Below, in pieces: positions 7,506 through 14,750 of a DNA stretch of 17,354 nt (within the stretch, counting starts at the first letter, position 1; every line of letters starts with the position of its first letter). The stretch spans positions 1 to 17,354 of the forward strand of contig CAAGDE010000038.1 in the NCBI GenBank assembly GCA_900768535.1, read 5' to 3'. The position numbers were made by a program, and so were the translations under genes. The notes beneath the pieces are model-generated. The model was not told the origin of the DNA. It ran no database searches and saw nothing but the letters and a program-made list of their open reading frames with translations. The DNA comes from Clostridia bacterium. GTDB taxonomy: Bacteria > Bacillota > Clostridia > Oscillospirales > CAG-272.

Positions 7506-7799
7506 ATGAAATTTATCAATATCGGCTTTGGAAATATGGTCGCGTCCGACCGCATTGTCGCACTGGCGAACCCCGACTCCGCACCGATCAAGCGACTGAT
7601 CCAGGATTCCAAGGATGACGGTCGCGCCATTGACGTCACCTGCGGCAGAAGGACAAGAGCCGTCATCATCACCGATTCGGAGCACGTCATTCTCTCGGCG
7701 ATCCAGACCGAGACGATTGCGAACCGCCTGGAGAACAGCGATGCCGATGAGGGAGAGGACGAGGATATTCCCGCTGACGGAAGTGAGGGCGGCGTATGA
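7506..7799 (+). CDS. remA: RemA-type DNA-binding regulator (DUF370)
   Basis: 97 aa. The core closely matches Bacillus RemA: INIGFGNMVASDRIVALANP, SAPIKRLIQDSKDDGRAIDVTCGRRTRAVII, DSEHVILSAIQTETIANRL. In Bacillus subtilis RemA binds DNA as an oligomeric ring and activates extracellular-matrix operons; the conserved GRRTRAV segment is in the DNA-contacting part. The last roughly 20 residues (SDADEGEDEDIPADGSEGG) are strongly acidic and look like a disordered tail. Its stop overlaps the gmk start as ATGA, giving tight coupling to guanylate kinase as in most Firmicutes. Target genes in this organism are unknown. Confidence 0.93.
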   Translation: MKFINIGFGNMVASDRIVALANPDSAPIKRLIQDSKDDGRAIDVTCGRRTRAVIITDSEHVILSAIQTETIANRLENSDADEGEDEDIPADGSEGGV

Positions 7800-8410
7800 C
7801 GGACGAAAAAGGACTGCTGGTTGTGGTGTCCGGTCCTGCCGGAAGCGGGAAGGGAACGGTCAACCAAAAGCTCCTGGAGGCGGGGGACTTCGTGTTTTCC
7901 GTTTCCGCCACCACCAGGGCGCCCCGACCGGGAGAAGCGGACGGCGTGAACTACCACTACATCGCGCGCGAGGAGTTTGAAGCCCGCATTGCGCGGGGGG
8001 AGCTTTTGGAGCATACGCAGTACTGCGGAAACTACTACGGCACCCTGCGCAGCGAGACGGAAGCCGTGCTCGCCAGCCGGAGAAACCTGCTCCTGGAAAT
8101 TGAGGTCGAGGGTGCGATGAATATCAAGCGCCAATATCCGGAGGCGGTGCTGATCATGCTTCTGCCGCCCTCCTACAGGGTGCTGGAGGCAAGACTGCGC
8201 GGCAGAGCCACCGAGACCGAGGAGGTCATCCGCCGCCGCATGGCGCGCGCGAGAGAGGAACTGGAATTCCTGCCGCGGTATGACTATGTGGTGTACAACG
8301 AGGAGAACGGCGCTGACCGGGCGGCAGAGGAGATCCGCGCCATCGTCACCGCCGAAAAGCACGCCACCCGCCGGATCCCCGACGCAAAAGAACGTTTTTT
8401 CCGTTCATAA
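7796..8410 (+). CDS. gmk: Guanylate kinase
   Basis: 204 aa, standard length. It phosphorylates GMP to GDP with ATP in the cytoplasm. The P-loop is GPAGSGKGT (residues 13-21), followed by the GMP-binding segment SVSATTRAPRPGEADGVNYHY (35-55), EHTQYCGNYYGT, and the LEIEVEGAMNIK Walker-B-like strand. The lid region RGRATETEEVIRRRM is present. Translation is coupled to remA by the 4-nt overlap. After gmk comes a 130-nt gap with repeat copy A1, the first break in tight packing in this operon. Confidence 0.97.
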   Translation: MTDEKGLLVVVSGPAGSGKGTVNQKLLEAGDFVFSVSATTRAPRPGEADGVNYHYIAREEFEARIARGELLEHTQYCGNYYGTLRSETEAVLASRRNLLLEIEVEGAMNIKRQYPEAVLIMLLPPSYRVLEARLRGRATETEEVIRRRMARAREELEFLPRYDYVVYNEENGADRAAEEIRAIVTAEKHATRRIPDAKERFFRS

Positions 8411-8444
8411 AGCACTCCCCCTCACGCAATCCGATCCACCCCTT

Positions 8445-8534
8445 ATTGAAAGTTTTTGAAGATTCCAAAGAAACTTTTTCCAAAAAGTTTCTTTGGCAGG
8501 GTTTGGGACAGAGTCCCAAGGTCTTAAAAAGGAG
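8445..8534 (+). repeat. Two-hairpin repeat A, copy 1, upstream of rpoZ
   Basis: Layout: left flank GAAAGTTTTTGAA (8448-8460), GATT, then stem I CCAAAGAAACTTTTT (8465-8479) pairing perfectly over 15 bp with AAAAAGTTTCTTTGG (8482-8496) across a CC loop, then stem II TTGGGAC (8503-8509) / GTCCCAA (8513-8519) with loop AGA, then AAGGTCTTAAAAAGGAG, which supplies the rpoZ ribosome site (GGAG 8531-8534, 6 nt before the ATG). No T run follows either stem on this strand, so it is not a standard terminator. The preceding 34 bases (8411-8444) show nothing recognisable. Related copies lie at 11799, 14584 (inverted) and 14751. Confidence 0.93.
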
Positions 8535-8540
8535 ATTATT

Positions 8541-8948
8541 ATGCTGCATCCAACCATTGACGAACTGACACAGGGAAAGTACAACCGCTACGAGCTGGCG
8601 CTTGCGACCGCGCGGTGCGCAAGACTCATCACCGATGAGTACGTCCGCCAGCACGATATTGCCGAGAAGAGCCAGACCGGGAACAAGGAGACGGATCGCC
8701 CGGTGAACACCATGATCGACCGGGAGCTGCGCGATGAGAAGGCAGTCAAGGTTGCCATCAACAGGATGTACAAGGGCATCTACGAGATCGATCTGCACGC
8801 CGAGGAGCATCCGGAGAGCGCAGAGGAGCTGTGGGAAGCCGGAAACGAGGCGGAGGAGAGGCTGGAGGAAGAGGAAGCCGAGCGCGAGGAGCAGGGCGAG
8901 GAGCCGGAGGATCCGGACGTGAACCCGGAGGTCCCGATCATCGAATGA
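8541..8948 (+). CDS. rpoZ: RNA polymerase omega subunit, extended acidic form
   Basis: 135 aa, about twice the usual Firmicutes length of roughly 65-75. The core is recognisable: MLHPTIDELTQGKYNRYELALATARCARLITDEY (1-34) and EKAVKVAINRMYKGIYEI (66-83), corresponding to the omega helices that brace the beta-prime subunit. Between them is a longer insert (35-65), and residues 87-135 are a very acidic tail dominated by Glu (EERLEEEEAEREEQGEEPEDPD), probably disordered. The start is ATG 8541 after AAAAAGGAG; an upstream in-frame ATG at 8493 would translate the repeat and is rejected. The stop overlaps the priA start as ATGA. The usual omega neighbour coaBC is absent. Confidence 0.88.
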   Translation: MLHPTIDELTQGKYNRYELALATARCARLITDEYVRQHDIAEKSQTGNKETDRPVNTMIDRELRDEKAVKVAINRMYKGIYEIDLHAEEHPESAEELWEAGNEAEERLEEEEAEREEQGEEPEDPDVNPEVPIIE

Positions 8949-11485
8949 AGCCGGCGCACTTTGACGCGGACAGCGACCTGCGCCTGCGGTATGCGGGCGT
9001 GTATGTTCTGGGGAACCCCTATGCCGTGGACGGTCTGTATGACTACGAGATTCCCTGCGAAATGGGAAACGGCGCGGTGGTTCCCGGATGCTTTGTCACG
9101 GTGCCGTTCGGCATCCGGAATCAGACAAGGCTGGGGCTGGTCGCCGAGGTGCGCGACACCTCACAGTATAAAGAACTGAAAATGATCCGGATGCGATGTC
9201 CGGACAGCATCTCGCTGGACCGTGAGATGCTGGGACTGTGCGAATTCATGCGGAGCAGAATGTTCTGCACGACAGAGGATGCGGTGCGGGCAATGGTGCC
9301 GGCATCGTCGATTCTGCGTCTGCGGGAGATTTATGCCCTGCGCACGCCAACAGAACCGTCCGATTCCGACGACCTCCGTGCGTCGGATTTATCTGTTTAC
9401 GGATACATCCGCGAGCGGGGAGAGGTCGCACTGCCGGCTCTGCGCGAAAAATTCGGCGTGCAGGCGGAGGGAAGCCTGCGGCGGATGGTGAAATCCGGCG
9501 TGATCGTCCGGCGGGTGGAGCTGGATCGCCCCAAGGCGGAGAAAACCGAGACGGTGTGGTCACTTGCCTGCACAAACGAAATGGCGGAAACGCTCGCCGA
9601 CGGCAGACCCTGCGGGGACGTACCGGCACTGCGGTCGCAGAAGCACCGGGACGTGCTGCGGGTTCTGCGCGCCGAGGGGGAGCCGATGCGCGGCAGTGCG
9701 CTGTGCGCGGCGGCGGAGGTAACACCGGCACAGCTGCGGGCGCTGAAGGAAAAGGGACTGCTTCTCTGCGACGAGGTGCGCGTGGACCGCAACCCGTACG
9801 CGGAGATTCCGTTTGTCGGCAGAACCGAGCGCCGGCTGAACGCGGAGCAGGCGGCGGCGCTGGAGACGGTTTCGTCACTGGCGTTCTCCGGCGAGGCGAA
9901 GGCGGCACTGCTCCACGGTGTGACGGGGAGCGGCAAAACCAGCGTCATGGTGGCGCTGATCGACCGTCTGATCGATGCCGGGCGGGGGGTGATTCTCCTG
10001 CTCCCGGAGATTGCGCTGACGCCGCAGTCGGTGGCGATCTTCTGCTCCCGGTACGGTCAGCGGGTGGCGGTCATTCACTCCGCGCTGGCGGGCGGGGAGC
10101 GGTACGATGCGTACTGCCGGATCCGGTCGGGGGAGGCGGATATCGTCATCGGTACGCGCTCGGCGGTGTTTGCACCGGTGAAAAATCTCGGTGCCATCAT
10201 CATTGACGAGGAGCAGGAGCACACCTACAAGTCGGATCAGGACCCGAAATATCACGCGCGGGACATTGCCCGGTACCGCTGTTCCCACCACAAGGCGCTG
10301 ATGCTGTTGTCATCGGCGACTCCGGCGCTGGAGAGCTACCGCAAGGCGATGGACGGCGTGTATACGTATATCCCCCTGCGGGAGCGGTACGGCGGGGCAA
10401 AGCTGCCGTCGGTGGAGATTGTCGATATGCGCGCCGAATTGCGTGCGGGCAACACCGGGGAGATGAGCCGGCGGCTGTTCGACCGGCTGGCGGAAACGCT
10501 GGAGAAGGGGGAGCAGTCCATCCTGTTCCTCAACCGGCGCGGCTACAACGCCAGCGTGTCCTGCCGCTCTTGCGGTCAGCCGCTGACCTGTCCGCGCTGT
10601 TCGGTGGCAATGACCTATCACAAAATGCGGTCGCGGTGGATGAGCGATCCGCGCATGGTCTGCCACTGGTGCGGGACGGAGCTGCCCCTGCCGCGCGTCT
10701 GTCCTGCCTGCGGCGCGGAGCATCTGATGCCGGTTGGATTTGGAACCGAGCGCATTGAGGAGGATCTGCGGGAGCGTCTGCCCGGTGCGCGGATCCTGCG
10801 CATGGATGCGGATACCACCGGCTCCAAGCGTGCCTATGACGAGATGCTCGGAAAGTTCCGGCGGCATGAGGCGGATATCCTGCTCGGCACGCAGATGGTC
10901 ACCAAGGGGCACGATTTCCCTGCGGTGACGCTGGTCGGGGTGCTGCTGGCGGATTCCTCGCTGTATGTCAACGATTACCGTGCGAATGAGCGTACGTTTG
11001 CCATGCTGACGCAGGTCATCGGACGTGCGGGGCGCGCCGAACTGCCGGGGCGGGCGATCATTCAGACCAATGCGCCGGACAATGATGTGATTACGCTTGC
11101 CTGCGATCAGGACTATGGGACGTTCTATGAGCGGGAGATCCGTCTGCGCCGGGCGCTCTGCTTTCCGCCGATCTGTGACATTGCCTTGATCGGTTTTTCC
11201 GGGGAAGCCGAAAATGTGGTGCAGATTGCCGGGGTACGGTTGCTGGAGGAGCTGAAAAAGCTGCGCGCCGAGCCGGAATTTTCCACGGCGGAGCTGCTGG
11301 TTTTCGGTCCCGTGGAGGCGCCGGTCTACCGGGTGGACAACCGTTACCGTCAGCGTGTGGTCATCAAATGCCGCCTGACGCGTCAGGTGCTGGCACTGCT
11401 CCAGACCCTGCTGCTCCGCCTCGGCACCGGCTTCTCCAAACAAAAACTCTACTTCAGCATCGATCTGAATCCGTCTTCGTTATAG
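8945..11485 (+). CDS. priA: Primosomal replication-restart helicase PriA
   Basis: 846 aa. PriA is a 3'-to-5' superfamily 2 DNA helicase that reloads the replisome at stalled forks. Visible features: an N-terminal DNA-binding domain beginning YAGVYVLGNPYAVDGLYDYEIP; Walker A GVTGSGKT (325-332); DEEQ (421-424) in IIDEEQEHTYKS; eight Cys ligands of the two zinc sites at C540, C543, C549, C552, C573, C576, C586 and C589; and C-lobe motifs GTQMVTKGHDFP and QVIGRAGRAELPGRAIIQT. The start ATG 8945 overlaps the rpoZ stop as ATGA, with GGAGG at 8927-8931. The frame is open further upstream inside rpoZ, but that part is Gly/Arg-rich shadow sequence. A 407-nt noncoding stretch follows. Confidence 0.96.
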   Translation: MKPAHFDADSDLRLRYAGVYVLGNPYAVDGLYDYEIPCEMGNGAVVPGCFVTVPFGIRNQTRLGLVAEVRDTSQYKELKMIRMRCPDSISLDREMLGLCEFMRSRMFCTTEDAVRAMVPASSILRLREIYALRTPTEPSDSDDLRASDLSVYGYIRERGEVALPALREKFGVQAEGSLRRMVKSGVIVRRVELDRPKAEKTETVWSLACTNEMAETLADGRPCGDVPALRSQKHRDVLRVLRAEGEPMRGSALCAAAEVTPAQLRALKEKGLLLCDEVRVDRNPYAEIPFVGRTERRLNAEQAAALETVSSLAFSGEAKAALLHGVTGSGKTSVMVALIDRLIDAGRGVILLLPEIALTPQSVAIFCSRYGQRVAVIHSALAGGERYDAYCRIRSGEADIVIGTRSAVFAPVKNLGAIIIDEEQEHTYKSDQDPKYHARDIARYRCSHHKALMLLSSATPALESYRKAMDGVYTYIPLRERYGGAKLPSVEIVDMRAELRAGNTGEMSRRLFDRLAETLEKGEQSILFLNRRGYNASVSCRSCGQPLTCPRCSVAMTYHKMRSRWMSDPRMVCHWCGTELPLPRVCPACGAEHLMPVGFGTERIEEDLRERLPGARILRMDADTTGSKRAYDEMLGKFRRHEADILLGTQMVTKGHDFPAVTLVGVLLADSSLYVNDYRANERTFAMLTQVIGRAGRAELPGRAIIQTNAPDNDVITLACDQDYGTFYEREIRLRRALCFPPICDIALIGFSGEAENVVQIAGVRLLEELKKLRAEPEFSTAELLVFGPVEAPVYRVDNRYRQRVVIKCRLTRQVLALLQTLLLRLGTGFSKQKLYFSIDLNPSSL

Positions 11486-11492
11486 GAAGACC

Positions 11493-11539
11493 TTTTGGAG
11501 GGAAGGAGTCCCCTTGAAAGGGGCTCCTTCCCTCCAAAA
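11493..11539. repeat. Long near-perfect hairpin just after priA
   Basis: TTTTGGAGGGAAGGAG (11493-11508) pairs over 16 bp with CTCCTTCCCTCCAAAA (11524-11539). After a single bulged T (11509), CCCCTT (11510-11515) pairs with AAGGGG (11518-11523), with GA left as loop: 22 bp in all. It begins 7 nt after the priA stop. No T run follows on either strand beyond the stem's own ends, so a rho-independent terminator is not clear, although the stem could still stall or stabilise transcripts. The preceding AAGACCTT (11487-11494) is the reverse complement of the AAGGTCTT that ends repeat A. Confidence 0.85.
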
Positions 11540-11558
11540 ACCCCTCCTATTCTCCCCG

Positions 11559-11662
11559 AACTTTCCTCAGCCGGGTTTGTTTCACAGTGCGTTTTTTTGG
11601 AGGGGTGTGGGGGCGTTATGCGGTGCGTTTCGCAACGGAAACAACCCCGGCTGAGGAAAGTT
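11559..11662. repeat. Inverted repeat with 25-bp arms in the priA-def gap
   Basis: Arms at 11559-11583 and 11638-11662 are inverted copies with a single mismatch; the core is AACTTTCCTCAGCCGGG versus CCCGGCTGAGGAAAGTT. Weaker complementarity continues outward (CCCCTCC near 11541 and GAGGGG near 11673), making a larger imperfect stem. The 54-nt loop contains a run of seven T (11592-11598) and GC-rich sequence. Further right are two small hairpins: GTGCG/CGCAC (11692-11706) and GGAACGAC/GTCGTTCC (11740-11761). No convincing gene is present from 11486 to 11892; a 102-codon ORF here follows the repeats and has no protein-like features. Confidence 0.8.
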
Positions 11663-11739
11663 TGGGGTTTCCGAGGGGTGTGCTTTAGAAAGTGCGGCTA
11701 TCGCACTCGTTTCGCGGAACAGGGCTCTTGGATTCGTAG

Positions 11740-11761
11740 GGAACGACCCATGTGTCGTTCC
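11740..11761. repeat. Short hairpin GGAACGAC/GTCGTTCC
   Basis: Perfect 8-bp inverted repeat (11740-11747 with 11754-11761) around a CCATGT loop. Sequence of the form GTAGGGAACGACnnATGTGTCGTTCCG resembles dispersed intergenic repeats that I recall from gut Clostridia, but this cannot be confirmed from one copy in the window. Confidence 0.65.
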
Positions 11762-11798
11762 GAAGGAATCAACGTAAAAACAGAAAACAAATCCCCTC

Positions 11799-11887
11799 AT
11801 TGAAAGTTTTTGAAGATTCCTAAGAAACTTTTTTCAAAAAGTTTCTTAGGCAGGGTTTGGGACAGCGTCCCAAGGTCTTAAAGGAGG
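11799..11887 (+). repeat. Two-hairpin repeat A, copy 2, upstream of def
   Basis: Same layout as copy 1. Left flank GAAAGTTTTTGAA (11802-11814); stem I CCTAAGAAACTTTTT (11819-11833) with AAAAAGTTTCTTAGG (11836-11850), loop TC; stem II TTGGGAC (11857-11863) / GTCCCAA (11867-11873), loop AGC; then AAGGTCTTAAAGGAGG, which is the def ribosome site 5 nt before the ATG. Relative to copy 1, stem I has an A-to-T change on one arm matched by T-to-A on the other, so pairing is kept. Confidence 0.93.
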
Positions 11888-11892
11888 TTCAC

Positions 11893-12369
11893 ATGGCGAA
11901 ATTGAAAATTGTGCAGTACGGAGATGACACTTTGCGGAAGGTGTGCCGTCCGGTGGAGGCGGTGACGCCGCGGGTATGCCGGCTGTTGGACGATATGCTG
12001 GAAACGATGCGGGACGCGAACGGCTGCGGGCTTGCGGGGCCGCAGGTAGGGGTTTTGCGCCGCATTGCGGTGGTTGAGGTAGAGGAAGGAAAGCCGATTG
12101 AGCTGATCAACCCGAAGATTGTCGCGTATGCGGGAGAACAGCGCGAGGAGGAGGGATGTCTGTCGATTCCGGGGCGCTGGGGCGTGACGGTCAGACCGAA
12201 GTTCGTCACGGTTCGGGCGACCGACCGGCGGGGCGAGGAATTTGAGATCAAGGGGAGCGATCTGCTGGCGAGGGCGCTCTGCCATGAGATCGATCATCTG
12301 GACGGCAAGCTGTTTATCGACCACCTGGCGCCGGAACAGCCGGAGTCCGGGAGGGCGGTGAAAAAATGA
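11893..12369 (+). CDS. def: Peptide deformylase
   Basis: 158 aa. It removes the N-terminal formyl group from new proteins at the ribosome using a metal ion. The three family motifs are present: GCGLAGPQVG (44-53; G-x-G-L-A-x-x-Q), EGCLS (87-91) with the metal ligand Cys89, and HEIDHLDG (131-138) with His131, His135 and catalytic Glu132. The residue before the last motif is Cys rather than the common Gln. The start ATG 11893 follows the AAAGGAGG contributed by repeat A copy 2; an upstream in-frame codon at 11857 falls within the repeat and is rejected. The stop overlaps the fmt start as ATGA, the expected partnership since Fmt adds the formyl group that this enzyme removes. Confidence 0.96.
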   Translation: MAKLKIVQYGDDTLRKVCRPVEAVTPRVCRLLDDMLETMRDANGCGLAGPQVGVLRRIAVVEVEEGKPIELINPKIVAYAGEQREEEGCLSIPGRWGVTVRPKFVTVRATDRRGEEFEIKGSDLLARALCHEIDHLDGKLFIDHLAPEQPESGRAVKK

Positions 12370-13313
12370 GAATTCTGTTTATGGGAACGCCGGATTTTGC
12401 GGTCTTTTCCCTCCGGGCACTGACCGAGGCGGGCGAGAAACCGGTGGCGGTGGTGACACAGCCCGATCAGCCGCGCGGCAGGGGATATGTCCTCACGCCG
12501 CCGCCGGTGAAGGTCTATGCCGAGGCAAACGGCATCCCGGTCTACCAGCCGCAGAAGCTGAGGACGTCGGAGTTCGCCGACCTGCTTGCCGCGATTGACC
12601 CGGAGCTGATTGTGGTTGCGGCGTACGGAAAGCTGTTGCCGGCGTCGGTGCTGGAGTATCCGAAATACGGCTGTATCAATGTTCACGGGTCGCTGTTGCC
12701 GGAGTATCGCGGCGCGGCACCGATCCAGCGGGCGATTATGGACGGCAGGCGCGAGACGGGCATTACCACCATGATGATGGATACGGGGTTGGACACCGGC
12801 GACATCCTGCTCACGGGCAAGGTGGAAATCACGCCGGAGGATGACTTCGAAACGGTGCATGACAAAATGGGCATCTGCGGCGCGCGGGTGCTTCTGGATA
12901 CGCTGGCGGCGCTGAAAAACGGGACGCTGGTGCGCATTCCGCAGGACGGGAGCCGCTCCGGCTATGCCGCGAAAATCGAAAAGAGCGACTGCGTCCTGCA
13001 CTTTGCGGACAGCGCGGAGGCGCTGTGCAACCGCATCCGGGGGCTGTCGCCGTTCCCGCTTGCGTTTACGAGAACGCCGGACGGAAAGCTTTTGAAGATC
13101 ACCAAGGCACGCGTCTCGGAGGAGAAGAAGCAGGATGGCGCGGCGGCGGGCACGGTGCTGTCGGTTGCGAACGGAGCAATCACGGTTGCCTGCGGCACGG
13201 GTGCGTTGGACATCCTGGCGGTTCTGCCGGAGGGAAAGGGCAGGATGACGGCGGCGGCATTCCTCAACGGGCGCGGCGTGAAGGTCGGCGACCGGCTGGG
13301 GGATCGGGACTGA
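12366..13313 (+). CDS. fmt: Methionyl-tRNA formyltransferase
   Basis: 315 aa, normal length. It transfers a formyl group from 10-formyl-tetrahydrofolate to initiator Met-tRNA. The N-terminal Rossmann-like catalytic domain starts MRILFMGTPDFAVFSLRAL; the active-site region is N105-V-H107-G-SLLPEYRGAAPI, and the catalytic Asp is D143 in TGLDTGDIL. Residues from about 205 form the C-terminal tRNA-binding domain, including IRGLSPFPLAFT. The usual Ala in the NxHAS motif is Gly here (NVHGS). It is coupled to def by ATGA and to rsmB by TGATG. Confidence 0.97.
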   Translation: MRILFMGTPDFAVFSLRALTEAGEKPVAVVTQPDQPRGRGYVLTPPPVKVYAEANGIPVYQPQKLRTSEFADLLAAIDPELIVVAAYGKLLPASVLEYPKYGCINVHGSLLPEYRGAAPIQRAIMDGRRETGITTMMMDTGLDTGDILLTGKVEITPEDDFETVHDKMGICGARVLLDTLAALKNGTLVRIPQDGSRSGYAAKIEKSDCVLHFADSAEALCNRIRGLSPFPLAFTRTPDGKLLKITKARVSEEKKQDGAAAGTVLSVANGAITVACGTGALDILAVLPEGKGRMTAAAFLNGRGVKVGDRLGDRD

Positions 13314-14593
13314 TGGCGTCCGGAAACCCGCGCCGCGTGGCACTGGAGGTGCTGGCAAAAACGGAGGCGGGGCAGTACGCAAATCTGGCGCTGGACGCGG
13401 CGCTGAAACGGACGGTGCTGTCGCCCGCCGACCGGTCGCTGGCAACGGCGCTGGTTTACGGCGTGTTGGAGCGGCAGGGATGGCTGGATTACGCAATCCC
13501 GGTTTTTGCGCACCGTCCGCCGGAGCAGATCACACCGGATGCGCGGGCACTGCTGCGACTGGGGCTGTATCAGCTCTGCTTTCTGGAACGTGTGCCGGAT
13601 CACGCGGCGGTGAACGAAACGGTCGCACTGGCGGGACGGCGGCTGGCGGGATTCGTCAACGCGGTCCTGCGCGAGGCAATCCGGCAGGGGAAACGGCTTC
13701 CGCTGCCGCCGAAGGAGCCGCTGACCGGATGGATTGCGGTGCGGTATTCGGTTCATCCCGCGCTGGCGGAGCGGCTGTGTGCGGATCTGGGCGATGCGAA
13801 AACGGTGTCGCTTCTTGCGGCGCTGGAAACGCCCCCGCCGCTGACTCTGCGCGTCAACACGCTCCGCACCACGCGGGAAAAACTGCTTGACGTACTCAAA
13901 GAACGCGGCTTTGACGCCCGTCCGACCGCGGGAAGCACACAGGGGATTCTGCTTCCCGCCGGCGCACCGGTCCGGGAGCTGCCGGGGTTTGACGCGGGGC
14001 TGTTTTTCGTACAGGATGAGGCATCCCAGCTGGCAGTGGAGGCGCTGGAGGCAGAGCCGGGAATGCGCGTGCTGGACGTCTGTGCCTGTCCGGGATCGAA
14101 GTCCTTCGGCATCGCGCTGGAGATGGAAAACCGCGGCGAGGTGCTGGCGGGAGATCTGCACGCCTCCAAGCTGTCGCTGGTTGCGGACGGTGCGCGCCGG
14201 CTGGGGATCGGCATCCTCTCCACGCTGGAGCGGGACGCACGGTCGCCGCTTCCCGCCTGGGAGGGGACTGCCGACCGGGTGCTGTGCGATGTGCCCTGCT
14301 CCGGGTTCGGGGTCATCGGAAAGAAGCCGGAACTGCGATACAAGGACCCTGCCCTGAGCGCGGGGCTTCCCGATATCCAGCAGGCAATCCTGCATCGCTC
14401 GGCAACGCTCCTGCGCCCCGGCGGGCGTCTGGTCTATTCCACCTGCACCGTCCTGCCCGCCGAAAACGGTCAGACCGTGTCGCGCTTCCTCTCGGATCAC
14501 CCCGATTTCCGCCTCCTCCGCGAGCGCACGCTCTACCCCGACACGGACGCCACCGACGGGTTTTATTTTGCGGTGCTGGGGAGAAGACCTTGA
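13313..14593 (+). CDS. rsmB: 16S rRNA (cytosine-967-C5)-methyltransferase RsmB
   Basis: 426 aa. It methylates C967 (E. coli numbering) of 16S rRNA using S-adenosylmethionine. The N-terminal NusB-like domain spans about 1-130 (RRVALEVLAKTEAGQYANLALD, DRSLATALVYGVLERQGWLDY). The SAM-binding motif is DVCACPGSKS (255-264); the two catalytic cysteines are C329 in DVPCSGFG and C378 in STCTV. The start ATG 13313 overlaps the fmt stop by one base (TGATG); upstream in-frame sequence inside fmt is shadow. The final codons, including the stop TGA (14591-14593), lie inside the inverted copy of repeat A, so the C terminus (GRRP) may have been set by the repeat. Confidence 0.95.
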   Translation: MASGNPRRVALEVLAKTEAGQYANLALDAALKRTVLSPADRSLATALVYGVLERQGWLDYAIPVFAHRPPEQITPDARALLRLGLYQLCFLERVPDHAAVNETVALAGRRLAGFVNAVLREAIRQGKRLPLPPKEPLTGWIAVRYSVHPALAERLCADLGDAKTVSLLAALETPPPLTLRVNTLRTTREKLLDVLKERGFDARPTAGSTQGILLPAGAPVRELPGFDAGLFFVQDEASQLAVEALEAEPGMRVLDVCACPGSKSFGIALEMENRGEVLAGDLHASKLSLVADGARRLGIGILSTLERDARSPLPAWEGTADRVLCDVPCSGFGVIGKKPELRYKDPALSAGLPDIQQAILHRSATLLRPGGRLVYSTCTVLPAENGQTVSRFLSDHPDFRLLRERTLYPDTDATDGFYFAVLGRRP

Positions 14594-14664
14594 GACTCCG
14601 TCTCAAACTCTGCTTAAGGAACTTCTTGAAAGAAGTTCCTTAAGAATCCTCAAGAACTTTCAAT
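14584..14664 (-). repeat. Two-hairpin repeat A, copy 4, inverted, overlapping the end of rsmB
   Basis: Read on the minus strand this copies the other three. On the plus strand: AAGACCTT (14584-14591), stem II TTGAGAC (14590-14596) / GTCTCAA (14600-14606) with loop TCC, stem I CTTAAGGAACTTCTT (14613-14627) / AAGAAGTTCCTTAAG (14630-14644) with loop GA, and left-flank equivalent CAAGAACTTTCAAT (14651-14664). Both stems differ from the other copies by matched changes on the two arms: GGG/CCC becomes GAG/CTC in stem II, and AGAAA/TTTCT becomes AGGAA/TTCCT in stem I. The rsmB stop codon lies within it. The AT-rich stretch between here and copy 3 (14665-14750) shows no gene. Confidence 0.92.
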
Positions 14665-14750
14665 CAGGGGGTTATTTGTTATATTTTTTGCAAATGCATA
14701 ATCTTCAAGGTTCCACTTTGGCTTTGTCCCACCTTAATTCAACCGGCTCA

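Noticed and set aside
5226..7685. Very long minus-strand ORF (819 codons) across the PHP and yicC genes
   Set aside because: It lies antisense to two well-supported genes, runs through a terminator and a promoter, and its His/Arg-rich sequence is typical of the reverse frame of GC-rich coding DNA.
8465..8519. Repeat A stems as ordinary rho-independent terminators
   Set aside because: No T run follows either stem on the plus strand, and copies lie directly before ribosome sites within an operon; termination or attenuation is not excluded but is not shown.
11495..11803. 102-codon plus-strand ORF in the priA-def gap
   Set aside because: It is made almost entirely of hairpin arms, lacks a ribosome site and reads as a Cys/Arg/Gly-rich mixture without protein-like pattern.
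12962..14500. Minus-strand ORF of 512 codons opposite fmt and rsmB
   Set aside because: Antisense shadow of two housekeeping genes with complete motifs.
14676..14702. Possible promoter TTGTTA / CATAAT before rlmN
   Set aside because: The spacer is only 15 bp and both boxes are poor matches in AT-rich DNA; not strong enough to list as a feature.
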